Shown: piece by piece, positions 1 through 5,528 of the stretch | How the letters are laid out: the number at the start of each line of letters is the position of its first letter | How positions within the stretch are numbered: the first letter of the stretch is position 1 | Assembly: GCA_025362915.1 (NCBI GenBank) | Contig: JANYEU010000355.1 | Location: 1-7,888 of the forward strand | Direction: 5' to 3' | Source: Chitinophagaceae bacterium | GTDB taxonomy: Bacteria; Bacteroidota; Bacteroidia; Chitinophagales; Chitinophagaceae | Length of the DNA: 7,888 nucleotides | Notes under the pieces: model-generated | The model's input: only the letters and a program-made list of their open reading frames with translations | Database searches by the model: none | Told to the model about the DNA's origin: nothing | Position numbers and translations under genes: made by a program

Positions 1-265
1 GCATGTCCTCAACGTCGTGGTGTATGTACAAGGGTTTATACAACGACCCCCAAGAAACCAAACTCTGCGTTACGTAAAGTTGCCAAGGTTCGTTTGACGA
101 ACAAGATAGAGGTTATTGCAAATTATGACCCTCACCAGGTATATATGCAATAACCTCTATCTTGTTCGTCAAACGAACCTTGGCAACTTTACGTAACGCA
201 GAGTTTGGTTTCTTGGGGGTCGTTGTATAAACCCTTGTACAAACACCACGACGTTGAGGACATGC
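1..265. repeat. Near-perfect inverted repeat (fold-back) made of rpsL sequence
   Basis: Positions 1-120 are the reverse complement of 146-265, with 119 of 120 bases matching and a 25-nt spacer (121-145). The left arm reads on the plus strand as S12 codons 26-65; the right arm is the same codons inside the minus-strand rpsL. The only mismatch is 24 against 242, a third codon position (Val33 GTA versus GTT). At the turn, genuine rpsL reads ...GHNLQ and then jumps back at TGCAA, a 5-base stretch present at both breakpoints if Glu76 follows as usual. Microhomology, a short spacer and a position at the very edge fit a template-switch or assembly chimera. A real palindrome of this size would be unstable and would break an essential gene. 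Seen directly: the repeat. Inferred: artefact. Confidence 0.95.
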
Positions 266-340
266 GTCTAAAGCCCTTGACTTACTTTTAGCCCTGATAA
301 TATCACGACCTTTTCTTACTAACTGTTGTATTGTAGGCAT
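113..340 (-). CDS. rpsL: 30S ribosomal protein S12, N-terminal 75 residues (truncated by fold-back)
   Basis: S12 sits at the decoding centre of the 30S subunit and influences tRNA selection and accuracy. The start MPTIQQLVRKGR and the core VCTRVYTTTPKKPNSALR are unmistakable, and the frame matches the family through GEGHNLQ (residue 75). Full-length S12 is about 124 residues and would continue with E-H-S. Here a TAA follows at once, and it comes from the fold-back sequence rather than from the gene. Codons 1-65 are certain, 66-75 very likely genuine, and the stop is not. Lys43 in TPKKPNS, where streptomycin-resistance changes occur in other bacteria, is the wild-type lysine. The ATG at 340 follows a short leader with a good Bacteroidota promoter. 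The gene is usually followed by rpsG and fusA, which would lie beyond the window. Confidence 0.95.
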   Translation of the reverse strand: MPTIQQLVRKGRDIIRAKSKSRALDACPQRRGVCTRVYTTTPKKPNSALRKVAKVRLTNKIEVIAYIPGEGHNLQ

Positions 341-368
341 CCTTAACCTTATATTTTTTTTCGGACGG

Positions 369-400
369 CAAAAGTAACGGGCTACAGCGGAACTTCCAAA
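369..400 (-). promoter_or_regulatory. rpsL promoter, Bacteroidota sigma-ABfr type
   Basis: Read on the minus strand, a -33 TTTG (397-400) and a -7 TACTTTTG (369-376) are separated by 20 nt. Both match the Bacteroidota consensus (TTTG, TAnnTTTG) exactly, with the expected spacing. Transcription would start near 362-363, giving a leader of about 22 nt that contains an A-run and AAGG shortly before the ATG. This gives rpsL its own start even though it follows ilvE on the same strand. Confidence 0.75.
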
Positions 401-432
401 TAAAATAATTGATAATTTAAAATAAAGTTGAA

Positions 433-464
433 AACAGGCTGTATCCCTGTTAATAACTACAGGG
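433..464 (-). terminator. Weak hairpins downstream of ilvE; possible terminator
   Basis: On the minus strand after the ilvE stop, two short hairpins share one segment. CCCTGT pairs with ACAGGG (459-464 with 445-450, 8-nt loop), or AACAGG pairs with CCTGTT (446-451 with 433-438, 7-nt loop), the second followed by TTC. Each stem has only 6 bp and neither has a strong U-tract in this direction. It could end ilvE transcription, but weakly. On the plus strand the 445-464 stem is followed after six bases by seven Ts, which would suit a plus-strand transcript, but no plus-strand gene lies before it. Confidence 0.25.
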
Positions 465-475
465 GAAAGCTTTTT

Positions 476-1540
476 TTAGATGCCCACCATCCATCCATGG
501 GTATCTGCTGCCTTACCAGTTCTAATATCATCCAGCCTGTTCTTAAGCTCTGGAGCTACTTTGAGGTTATCTAAATTGAATGTAAGCACTTCGTCCTTGT
601 ATTTTAATTTCTCAATTAAAGAAATTGTAACTGCCGTACCGGTGCCAAATGCCTCCTTCAATGTACCCGCCTTATAAGTTTCAATCAACTCATCAATACT
701 GATCTTACGTTCTTCCACTGTCAGTCCCATTTCTTTAAGAACGGTTATGGCACTGTCTCTGGTTACGCCCTCAAGTATGGTTCCTTCATCCAAAGAAGGT
801 GTAACAGCGGTATTACCTATGATAAAGAATACATTCATGGTACCCACTTCTTGCAGCCATTTGTGCTCAAACGCATCTGTCCATAATACTTGATCATACC
901 CTTCCTGCTTGGCAAGCTTTGTAGCCAAAAGGCTTGCCCCGTAGTTTCCTGCGTTCTTGGCAAAGCCCACCCCACCTGGAGCAGCACGTGTATAAGTTTC
1001 CTCAACCACTATTTTCATCGGTGCGGCATAATAGGGGCCGGTTGGGCTTAGTATGATAATGAACAAATAGTTCTCAGATGGTTTCACCCCAATTATTTCA
1101 TCCGTGGCAAACATAAAAGGCCTGATGTATAATGAATGGTCGGCAGCAGTTGGTATCCACTCCTTATCAAGCTCAATCAACTGTTTCATGCCATCAATAA
1201 ATATCTCTTCGGGTACAGCCGGCATGCACATCCTTTCAGCAGAAATATTAAAACGCTTAAAATTATCGTAAGGGCGAAAAACAAAAGCATCACCGTTCTC
1301 GTAACGATAAGCTTTTATCCCTTCAAAAATAGATTGCCCATAATGTATTGCCACGATGGAAGGTTGCAATGAAAGCGCTTCATACGGTCTTATCTCTACA
1401 CTTTGCCAGTCGCCGTTTGCATACGTGGCGACCAACATGTGGTCTGTAAAATTCTTACCAAAGGGAAGATTACTAAAATCCAAATCCTGTAGCTTACTTT
1501 TTGCTACTTTCGTTACGTTTAAATTCATTGTTTCTACCAT
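476..1540 (-). CDS. ilvE: Branched-chain amino acid aminotransferase (class IV PLP fold)
   Basis: It transfers the amino group between Leu, Ile or Val and 2-oxoglutarate, the last step of branched-chain synthesis and the first of breakdown, in the cytosol. At 354 residues it is the long bacterial/eukaryote-like BCAT form. Visible signatures in order are HYGQSIFEGIKAYR (66-79), YIRPFMF (138-144), the PLP lysine K195 in GFAKNAGNYGAS with GNY at 198-200, the cofactor-binding EVGTMN (231-236), EGVTRDS (257-263) and the phosphate-binding EAFGTGTA (296-303). All expected residues are present. The ATG at 1540 gives MVETMNLN; a second ATG at 1528 would remove four residues and cannot be excluded. It is divergent from the 1608 gene across 67 bp and lies upstream of rpsL, which has its own promoter. 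Confidence 0.95.
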   Translation of the reverse strand: MVETMNLNVTKVAKSKLQDLDFSNLPFGKNFTDHMLVATYANGDWQSVEIRPYEALSLQPSIVAIHYGQSIFEGIKAYRYENGDAFVFRPYDNFKRFNISAERMCMPAVPEEIFIDGMKQLIELDKEWIPTAADHSLYIRPFMFATDEIIGVKPSENYLFIIILSPTGPYYAAPMKIVVEETYTRAAPGGVGFAKNAGNYGASLLATKLAKQEGYDQVLWTDAFEHKWLQEVGTMNVFFIIGNTAVTPSLDEGTILEGVTRDSAITVLKEMGLTVEERKISIDELIETYKAGTLKEAFGTGTAVTISLIEKLKYKDEVLTFNLDNLKVAPELKNRLDDIRTGKAADTHGWMVGI

Positions 1541-1607
1541 GACAGTACATTTATTGCAAAGAAACTAAAAAATAAAGAAAAAATTTCTACTAATATTGTA
1601 AAATACC
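1541..1607. promoter_or_regulatory. Divergent promoter region between ilvE and the psi-like gene
   Basis: This very A+T-rich 67-bp gap must carry start signals for both genes. On the plus strand TAATATTG (1591-1598) matches the -7 consensus TAnnTTTG in all but one base, but it lies so close to the ATG at 1608 that the transcript would be almost leaderless. On the minus strand TTTCTTTG (1557-1564) also has one mismatch, and I find no convincing -33 element for either. The location is certain; the exact boxes are tentative. Confidence 0.35.
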
Positions 1608-2171
1608 ATGAGTTTAGACAAGATACAGCTTCCAGATTTTTTGATACCCAGTTTTTTTAAGAATACTTTAGTGGTTACACAAGAAGAAATCCCTTCAAAA
1701 AATACAATACAGCCCATTAAAATCAAGCAAGAGGTACCACCTGAATCCCCCAAGATTGTAGCAGAACCTGCGAGGCTTTCATTTCTGGGAGGGAATAAAA
1801 AGCAAATCTCCATCATTGTAAAAGACGAGACTTCGGTTTATCTTAAAGATGAATGGCTGCAACTATTAACCACCATCCTTGGTGCCTGTAAGTTAACCAT
1901 CGATGATGTGGCTATCATCAATCATACAAAAACACCTGTTGTTTATGCTTCCTTGGCTACCGAAACTGCCCCATGTTTCTTGATGCTTTTCGATGTAACC
2001 AGCAGCGATATTTCCTTGCCATTTACCATTCCTCACTATCAGATACAGGATTTTAACAACAGCAAAGTATTACTTTGTCCCTCTTTGGCATTGATGATTG
2101 GCAATACAGAAGCGGTAAAACAAGAAAAGACCAAGCTATGGATGAGCCTGAAGAAGATGTTTGGGATTTGA
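1608..2171 (+). CDS. Uncharacterised 187-aa protein; candidate DNA polymerase III psi (HolD)-like subunit
   Basis: I do not recognise a named family with certainty. The layout is a conserved-looking hydrophobic N-terminal peptide (LPDFLIPSFFKNTLVV, 8-23), a Pro/Lys/Glu-rich, probably disordered linker (about 25-55), and a compact alpha/beta domain (about 66-187). Compared from memory with E. coli psi, the helix LLTTILGACKLTIDDVAIIN (86-105) resembles LVSDVLRALTVSPDQVLQLT. The C-terminal block LLCPSLALMIGNTEAVK...KLW (155-178) resembles ASPALTDLRANPTARAALW. Psi also has an N-terminal clamp-loader-binding peptide, a linker and a domain of this order. Psi bridges the clamp loader to chi and SSB. 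No signal peptide or membrane segment is visible, so it should be cytosolic. The gene lies 102 bp upstream of rdgB in the same direction. That the protein is real is secure; the psi assignment is inference. Confidence 0.45.
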   Translation: MSLDKIQLPDFLIPSFFKNTLVVTQEEIPSKNTIQPIKIKQEVPPESPKIVAEPARLSFLGGNKKQISIIVKDETSVYLKDEWLQLLTTILGACKLTIDDVAIINHTKTPVVYASLATETAPCFLMLFDVTSSDISLPFTIPHYQIQDFNNSKVLLCPSLALMIGNTEAVKQEKTKLWMSLKKMFGI

Positions 2172-2173
2172 GT

Positions 2174-2208
2174 TGAAAGTCGAAAGTCAAAAGTAGAGAG
2201 TATAAAGT
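2174..2208. repeat. Degenerate heptanucleotide tract, five units ending in AGT
   Basis: Five consecutive 7-base units follow the stop of the 187-aa gene: TGAAAGT, CGAAAGT, CAAAAGT, AGAGAGT, ATAAAGT. Every unit ends in AGT while the first four bases drift. The tract is non-coding and lies between two co-directional genes. Similar period-7 tracts occur at 5529-5570 and 5671-5705. Confidence 0.7.
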
Positions 2209-2273
2209 TTAGTAGCTCCTTACGATTCCCGATTCTAGCGATTGACGTTTTTAATTATTCATAACTAAATTAC

Positions 2274-2852
2274 ATGCGCACACTAATATTTGCAACTAAC
2301 AATCAGAATAAGGTTAACGAGATAAGGAAGGTTACCGAAGGCAAGTTTAATATCATCACCCTAAAGGAAGCGGGGATTGATATTGACATTCCTGAACCGC
2401 ACGATACATTGGAGGCCAATGCCACAGAAAAATCTACTGTTATTTATCAGCTGACGAAGCAGGATGTATTTAGCGAAGATACTGGTCTGGAAGTAGTTGC
2501 ATTAAACGGTGAACCAGGTGTAAAAAGTGCCCGCTATGCTGGAGAAGGAAGGGACTTTCAAGCGAACGTAGATTTACTTTTACTAAACTTGGATGGCATC
2601 ACAAACAGACAAGCGCAGTTTAGAACAGTGGTTTCCCTATTATTGGATGGCAAGGAATATTTGTTTGAGGGAATCTGTACAGGAACCATCATTTCAGAAC
2701 AACGTGGGAGACAAGGCTTTGGCTACGACCCTGTTTTTATTCCCGAAGGTTCAACCAAAACATTTGCTGAAATGACGATGAATGAAAAGAATATTTTCAG
2801 CCACCGAAAAAAAGCAATCAGCAAATTGATTGATTTTTTGGCGCAAGTATAA
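2274..2852 (+). CDS. rdgB: XTP/dITP diphosphatase (non-canonical purine NTP pyrophosphatase, RdgB/HAM1)
   Basis: This cytosolic house-cleaning enzyme hydrolyses dITP, XTP and related deaminated purine nucleotides to the monophosphate and pyrophosphate, keeping them out of DNA and RNA. It has 192 residues, the usual family length. Signatures in order are the nucleotide-binding FATNNQNKVNEI (6-17, with K13), TLEANATEKS (45-54), the catalytic Asp69 in SEDTGLEV, PGVKSARYAG (81-90), GFGYDPVF (148-155) and the base-recognising SHRKKA (176-181). No key residue is missing. The ATG at 2274 begins the standard MRTLIFATNN core with no room for a longer start. It lies 102 bp after the psi-like gene on the same strand and may be cotranscribed. 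It converges on the DUF4403 gene across the 21-bp repeat array. Confidence 0.95.
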   Translation: MRTLIFATNNQNKVNEIRKVTEGKFNIITLKEAGIDIDIPEPHDTLEANATEKSTVIYQLTKQDVFSEDTGLEVVALNGEPGVKSARYAGEGRDFQANVDLLLLNLDGITNRQAQFRTVVSLLLDGKEYLFEGICTGTIISEQRGRQGFGYDPVFIPEGSTKTFAEMTMNEKNIFSHRKKAISKLIDFLAQV

Positions 2853-3002
2853 GAGCATTGTTTAGGAAAAGGCTGTATTGATAGACGCAAATTAAAGACA
2901 ATGCGGGACTATAAAACACTTGTTTGACGTTTAAACACCCCCTTTTTGTCTTTTAAAGGAGCTTATGAGATTCGGTTGAAGCTTTTTGCGCTTGCCCGTC
3001 TC

Positions 3003-3214
3003 GTCTCACGCCGACCTTGTTCGATGAAACAAGCAATCCGTTCGTTGAAACGAGCAATGCGTTCGTTGAAACGAGCAACGCGTTCGTTGAAACAAGCAAT
3101 GCGTTAGACGAGACGAGCAGCGCGTTAGACGAAACGAGGCATTTAGGGGTTGATACGAGGTACTCATAAAAGGCTACAAAGTACGCGTTCGTTGAAACGC
3201 GGTCGGCGTAAGAC
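3003..3214. repeat. 14-bp inverted repeat bounding the 21-bp array
   Basis: GTCTCACGCCGACC (3003-3016) and GGTCGGCGTAAGAC (3201-3214) are reverse complements at 13 of 14 positions. They bracket the tandem array almost exactly; the right copy overlaps the last unit. I find no target-site duplication outside them and no transposase nearby. They could be the ends of a small non-autonomous element, or the stem of a large hairpin that exposes the repeat units. Confidence 0.7.
3019..3207. repeat. Tandem array of nine 21-bp units with internal dyad symmetry
   Basis: Nine units of exactly 21 bp start at 3019, 3040, 3061, 3082, 3103, 3124, 3145, 3166 and 3187. The consensus core is GTTCGTTGAAACGAGC followed by CAATGC with the shared C counted once. 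Units 2-4 are almost identical, 5 and 6 share a GTTAGACGA variant, 7 and 8 are heavily degenerate, and unit 9 returns to the consensus start. Each core is a near-palindrome (TCGTT-GA-AACGA, extended by T-G and G-C). Because 21 bp is two helical turns and seven codons, units repeat on the same DNA face and leave frames open: LVSTNAL-type heptads on the minus strand and FVETSNA-type on the plus. No plausible ATG start or ribosome site supports translation. Confidence 0.9.
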
Positions 3215-3229
3215 TTCACTTTTTAATAA

Positions 3230-3316
3230 AAAGGGCAACTGATCCTGTTTATACAACTGGCACGAAAGGCCGGAATAATAAGCGGAGCCATCAAAGACCA
3301 CTACCAACAGCTATAA
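3230..3316 (+). pseudogene. Possible C-terminal remnant of a lost gene
   Basis: Between a TAA at 3227 and a TAA at 3314 lies an open segment reading KGQLILFIQLARKAGIISG and then AIKDHYQQL. It has no start codon. The composition (amphipathic helix-like, ending in a polar tail) looks like genuine protein rather than random intergenic DNA, but I do not recognise the family. It begins just after the right arm of the array's inverted repeat, so the array could have displaced the rest of a gene. With only 28 codons, chance remains a serious explanation. Confidence 0.2.
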
Positions 3317-3337
3317 AATCTATAATATCTCCCCCGC

Positions 3338-4735
3338 CTACTGCAACCCATCCACACTGATGGATACCTTACCATCGGCAGTAATCATGGTTACAATGGC
3401 GTTGGGTGTAAGTGTAATCTTTTTCGGGGTAAGTCCATCCACCCTTCCATTTACCCTCACCCCTTTTGCCGGTTGGTAGTTGTTCAAGTAATTTTTCAGC
3501 GTGGCATTTCCTTGGTTTAGCTGGTCTTTTATGGAGTATCTGCAACTCTCTTTTATTTTTTTGGCAATGCGCCCATGCGCCACCCAATCACCCATTTTCA
3601 ATAACCTGCTTTTAGAATCAAGTACAAAGTCCACCTGATCCAAGTATACCTCCTGTTTACTGGTATCGTATGCAGGTATACCAGAAAGGTAGAATGTTCC
3701 ATTTACTGAGCCTGTCATAGCAAGTTCTACAATCATCTTACCATCCTTACCCCACAATGCCACATCGTTTACCGTTACAGACTTACCGCCAGACTCAAAC
3801 ACTTTTCCTGTAAAGTTCTGTTTCATCAAGGAAGCCGCAGATTCATAAGTACATATACCCGCAACGCTTACGCCAAAGTCGTCAGGTAGTTTCTCTGCTG
3901 AAAGCAATATCAATTTGGTCTTATCAAAACTTAGCGTAGGTTTGGAGTTTACTGTTGTTTCCAGATATGCCTTCATTCCCATCACAATACTTATATTCTT
4001 ATTGGCAACCACGGCTTTGTTGGTATACAACTCCAATGGCTGCATGGCAAACCATACATGATAATCGTTATTTACCTGCACAGGCTTACTCACCTGCTCT
4101 AAGGCGTTGAGTAGATATGGCTTTATATCCAACGATTTCTCAATGGCATCATCCACCATTTTGCCCACCCTTCCCTTAAATAAGGCAATGGCAGGATTGA
4201 TGAGTAGCGTAATTGGAATATCCTTGCCAGCAATAGAAACACTTGGCGATTGTACCCAATCGATACCGTTTATCTGTGTATTGGTGGTCAGTTTCCAATT
4301 GCTAAATGTAACAAGACTACTCAATCTAACATTGCCATTCAGGTTTAATTCTTTGGTATCATATAGCGACACGCCAAATTTACTGATACCATACCGCACC
4401 CTCACCCATACTTTCAGGGGTAATACCATGGTAAGTTTACCATCCTTTTCATCTATCAATATGGGGGCTTGCTTCCATACTTTCATCATCAAGTTATCAT
4501 CCTCTATGTTCTCATCATCATAAATAAGTCCGTTGAGGTACTTATTTGTTTGGGTTTGTAGGTCTGCCACAGATACTTCCACTGGCAAATTGAGGTACGA
4601 AGTCTGTTTATCATACACCACATTGGTGTTATAACTTGGCGCTGGCTTGAGGGCTTCAATCTTTTGTGTAGTGCCGCAACCAGAAAGCCACATAATAATA
4701 ACGGTAAGGGTGGTTAGTTGTAAAATCTGCTTCAT
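3338..4735 (-). CDS. DUF4403 family lipoprotein
   Basis: The 465-residue product starts with a lipoprotein signal peptide: basic MKQ, a hydrophobic stretch (4-17) and the lipobox LSGC with Cys20 as the lipidated residue. The following GTTQKIEA lacks the acidic surface-export tag of many Bacteroidota lipoproteins, so a periplasm-facing anchor is more likely. The mature part, with LNLPVEVSVADLQTQTNKYL, EDDNLMMKVWKQAPI and PLKVWVRVRYG in the first 115 residues, fits DUF4403. Beta-rich segments and a C-terminal VNGRVDGLTPKKITLT follow. No enzymatic motif is visible and the family's function is unknown to me; lipid binding by a TULIP-like fold is a speculation. The ATG at 4735 is fixed by the signal peptide and by a -7 box 17 bases upstream. 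It is divergent from the tRNA gene and convergent with rdgB. Confidence 0.8.
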   Translation of the reverse strand: MKQILQLTTLTVIIMWLSGCGTTQKIEALKPAPSYNTNVVYDKQTSYLNLPVEVSVADLQTQTNKYLNGLIYDDENIEDDNLMMKVWKQAPILIDEKDGKLTMVLPLKVWVRVRYGISKFGVSLYDTKELNLNGNVRLSSLVTFSNWKLTTNTQINGIDWVQSPSVSIAGKDIPITLLINPAIALFKGRVGKMVDDAIEKSLDIKPYLLNALEQVSKPVQVNNDYHVWFAMQPLELYTNKAVVANKNISIVMGMKAYLETTVNSKPTLSFDKTKLILLSAEKLPDDFGVSVAGICTYESAASLMKQNFTGKVFESGGKSVTVNDVALWGKDGKMIVELAMTGSVNGTFYLSGIPAYDTSKQEVYLDQVDFVLDSKSRLLKMGDWVAHGRIAKKIKESCRYSIKDQLNQGNATLKNYLNNYQPAKGVRVNGRVDGLTPKKITLTPNAIVTMITADGKVSISVDGLQ

Positions 4736-4751
4736 CTTGCTCTGTTTGCCG

Positions 4752-4759
4752 CAAAAATA
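4752..4759 (-). promoter_or_regulatory. -7 box for the DUF4403 gene
   Basis: On the minus strand TATTTTTG matches TAnnTTTG exactly. The ATG follows 16 bases later, so the transcript would have a leader of roughly 10 nt. No TTTG or TTG lies at the expected distance upstream, so only the -7 element is supported. Confidence 0.45.
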
Positions 4760-4863
4760 GCTTTCGGCAGCTTATTCTATCGTGATATCCATTAATCATT
4801 GGTTAAAATATCAAAAGTCTTACTATAAAAACACATTCTGCTTCCTTATGAAACCATTGTGTA

Positions 4864-4892
4864 TTGTGGTACAGTTGTAACTATTATATTTG
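4864..4892 (+). promoter_or_regulatory. tRNA-Val promoter, Bacteroidota type
   Basis: TTG (4864-4866) as -33 and TATATTTG (4885-4892) as a perfect -7 box are 18 nt apart. The predicted start near 4899 is about 10 nt before the mature tRNA 5' end at 4909, leaving a short leader for RNase P. This is the best match among the promoters here besides that of rpsL. Confidence 0.65.
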
Positions 4893-4908
4893 CTGCCCCT
4901 TTGACAAT

Positions 4909-4983
4909 GGATCGCTAGCTCAGTTGGTTTAGAGCACCACGTCGACAACGTGGGGGTCACTGGTTCGAACCCAGTGCGGTCCA
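4909..4983 (+). tRNA. tRNA-Val (anticodon GAC), with C at position 33
   Basis: The 75-nt cloverleaf closes well. The acceptor stem is GGATCGC with GCGGTCC (one U-G pair), the D stem GCTC/GAGC has a 10-nt loop AGTTGGTTTA, the anticodon stem is CCACG/CGTGG, the variable loop is GGGTC, and the T arm is ACTGG-TTCGAAC-CCAGT. The discriminator is A4983, and the 3' CCA is not encoded (CAA follows). The anticodon loop is TCGACAA, which places GAC at 4944-4946 and so reads GUC/GUU valine codons. The base before the anticodon, 4943, is C where U33 is nearly universal. The anticodon register is fixed by the perfect five-pair stem, so this is not a counting choice. It stands alone, with its own promoter. 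Confidence 0.93.
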
Positions 4984-5043
4984 CAACCCCCACCCTATTT
5001 GCATTATAGCAATCGCTTCTACTTCAAACAATTTCCTACCAAT

Positions 5044-5073
5044 TTTGTACATTGATTATAGGCGGTGCATTTG
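5044..5073 (+). promoter_or_regulatory. Candidate promoter for the DUF4395 gene
   Basis: TTTG (5044-5047) and TGCATTTG (5066-5073, one mismatch to TAnnTTTG) are 18 nt apart. The start would fall near 5080, leaving a leader of about 20 nt before the ATG at 5100. No Shine-Dalgarno sequence is visible, which is usual for this phylum. Confidence 0.45.
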
Positions 5074-5099
5074 TATCTTCCTAAAAATAATCTTAGTAT

Positions 5100-5528
5100 A
5101 TGCGTATCGTAAACACATCAACAGCAACTACCAACGAGAGTAAGGTACGTTTGATAGCCTTATTGGTTTTCATTTCTGCCGTCATCTATCTATATGTCAA
5201 CTTACTATTCATACCCATATTATTGGTAGTAGATTTCTCGCTACGTTCCTTCGATTTAAGCAGGTACAGCCCCTTTGCCATCATCAGCGATAGGCTGATA
5301 AAAGCATTCAAGCTGCCCATAAAGTCTGTTTATCTTCCCCCCAAACGTTTTGCTGCAAGGATTGGGTTATTGTTCAGCATAACCATCCTTACCCTTCATT
5401 TGCTAAGCATCAGTACTGTTGCAGTAACAGGCGTACTTATATTCTTTGCGGCACTGGAATCATTCTTAAGTATCTGTGCAGGCTGTTATGTATATAGTTT
5501 CTTGGTTCAGATAAAGGTTATCAGATAA
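5100..5528 (+). CDS. DUF4395 family integral membrane protein
   Basis: This 142-residue protein has hydrophobic segments at about 17-44 (one long or two short helices), 87-104 and 106-124, with basic loops between them. Family-like landmarks are VDFSLRSF (44-51), YSPFAIISDRLI (56-67), PPKRFAARIG (80-89) and LESFLSICAGCYVYSFL (119-135). The last contains a CxxC pair (C126, C129) at the end of a membrane helix. Relatives are sometimes found beside thioredoxin-like or rhodanese-like genes, so a redox or metal role for the cysteines is possible, but no such partner is seen here and the function is unknown. The ATG at 5100 suits the candidate promoter. No co-directional neighbour is close enough for a clear operon: the cytochrome gene starts 196 bp downstream. 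Confidence 0.8.
   Translation: MRIVNTSTATTNESKVRLIALLVFISAVIYLYVNLLFIPILLVVDFSLRSFDLSRYSPFAIISDRLIKAFKLPIKSVYLPPKRFAARIGLLFSITILTLHLLSISTVAVTGVLIFFAALESFLSICAGCYVYSFLVQIKVIR

Larger units (their letters stand above)
2853..3337. other. 485-bp intergenic region between convergent genes, largely repeats
   Basis: The gap separates the 3' ends of rdgB and the DUF4403 gene. Positions 2853-3002 hold no gene and no clear terminator that I can see, only an AT-rich stretch with the palindrome GTTTAAAC and a C-run followed by Ts. Positions 3003-3214 hold the 21-bp tandem array with its bounding inverted repeat. Positions 3230-3316 hold a short open segment that reads like the tail of a protein. An open minus-strand frame from a GTG at 3219 to a TAA at 2953 (88 codons) crosses the array. 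I consider it a by-product of a repeat length divisible by three, not a gene. Confidence 0.8.

Noticed and set aside
1..120. A second, plus-strand rpsL gene
   Set aside because: It contains only internal codons 26-65 with no start, and is the exact mirror of the minus-strand gene apart from one base.
3019..3207. CRISPR array
   Set aside because: Units are contiguous 21-mers with no unique spacers, and no cas genes are present.
2953..3219. 88-codon minus-strand frame from GTG across the 21-bp array
   Set aside because: The start is GTG without a ribosome site, almost all of the sequence is the repeat, and a plus-strand frame is open across the array too, as expected when the unit is 7 codons.
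4107..4523. 138-codon plus-strand open frame inside the DUF4403 gene
   Set aside because: It is a shadow of the minus-strand lipoprotein gene, without promoter or recognisable product.
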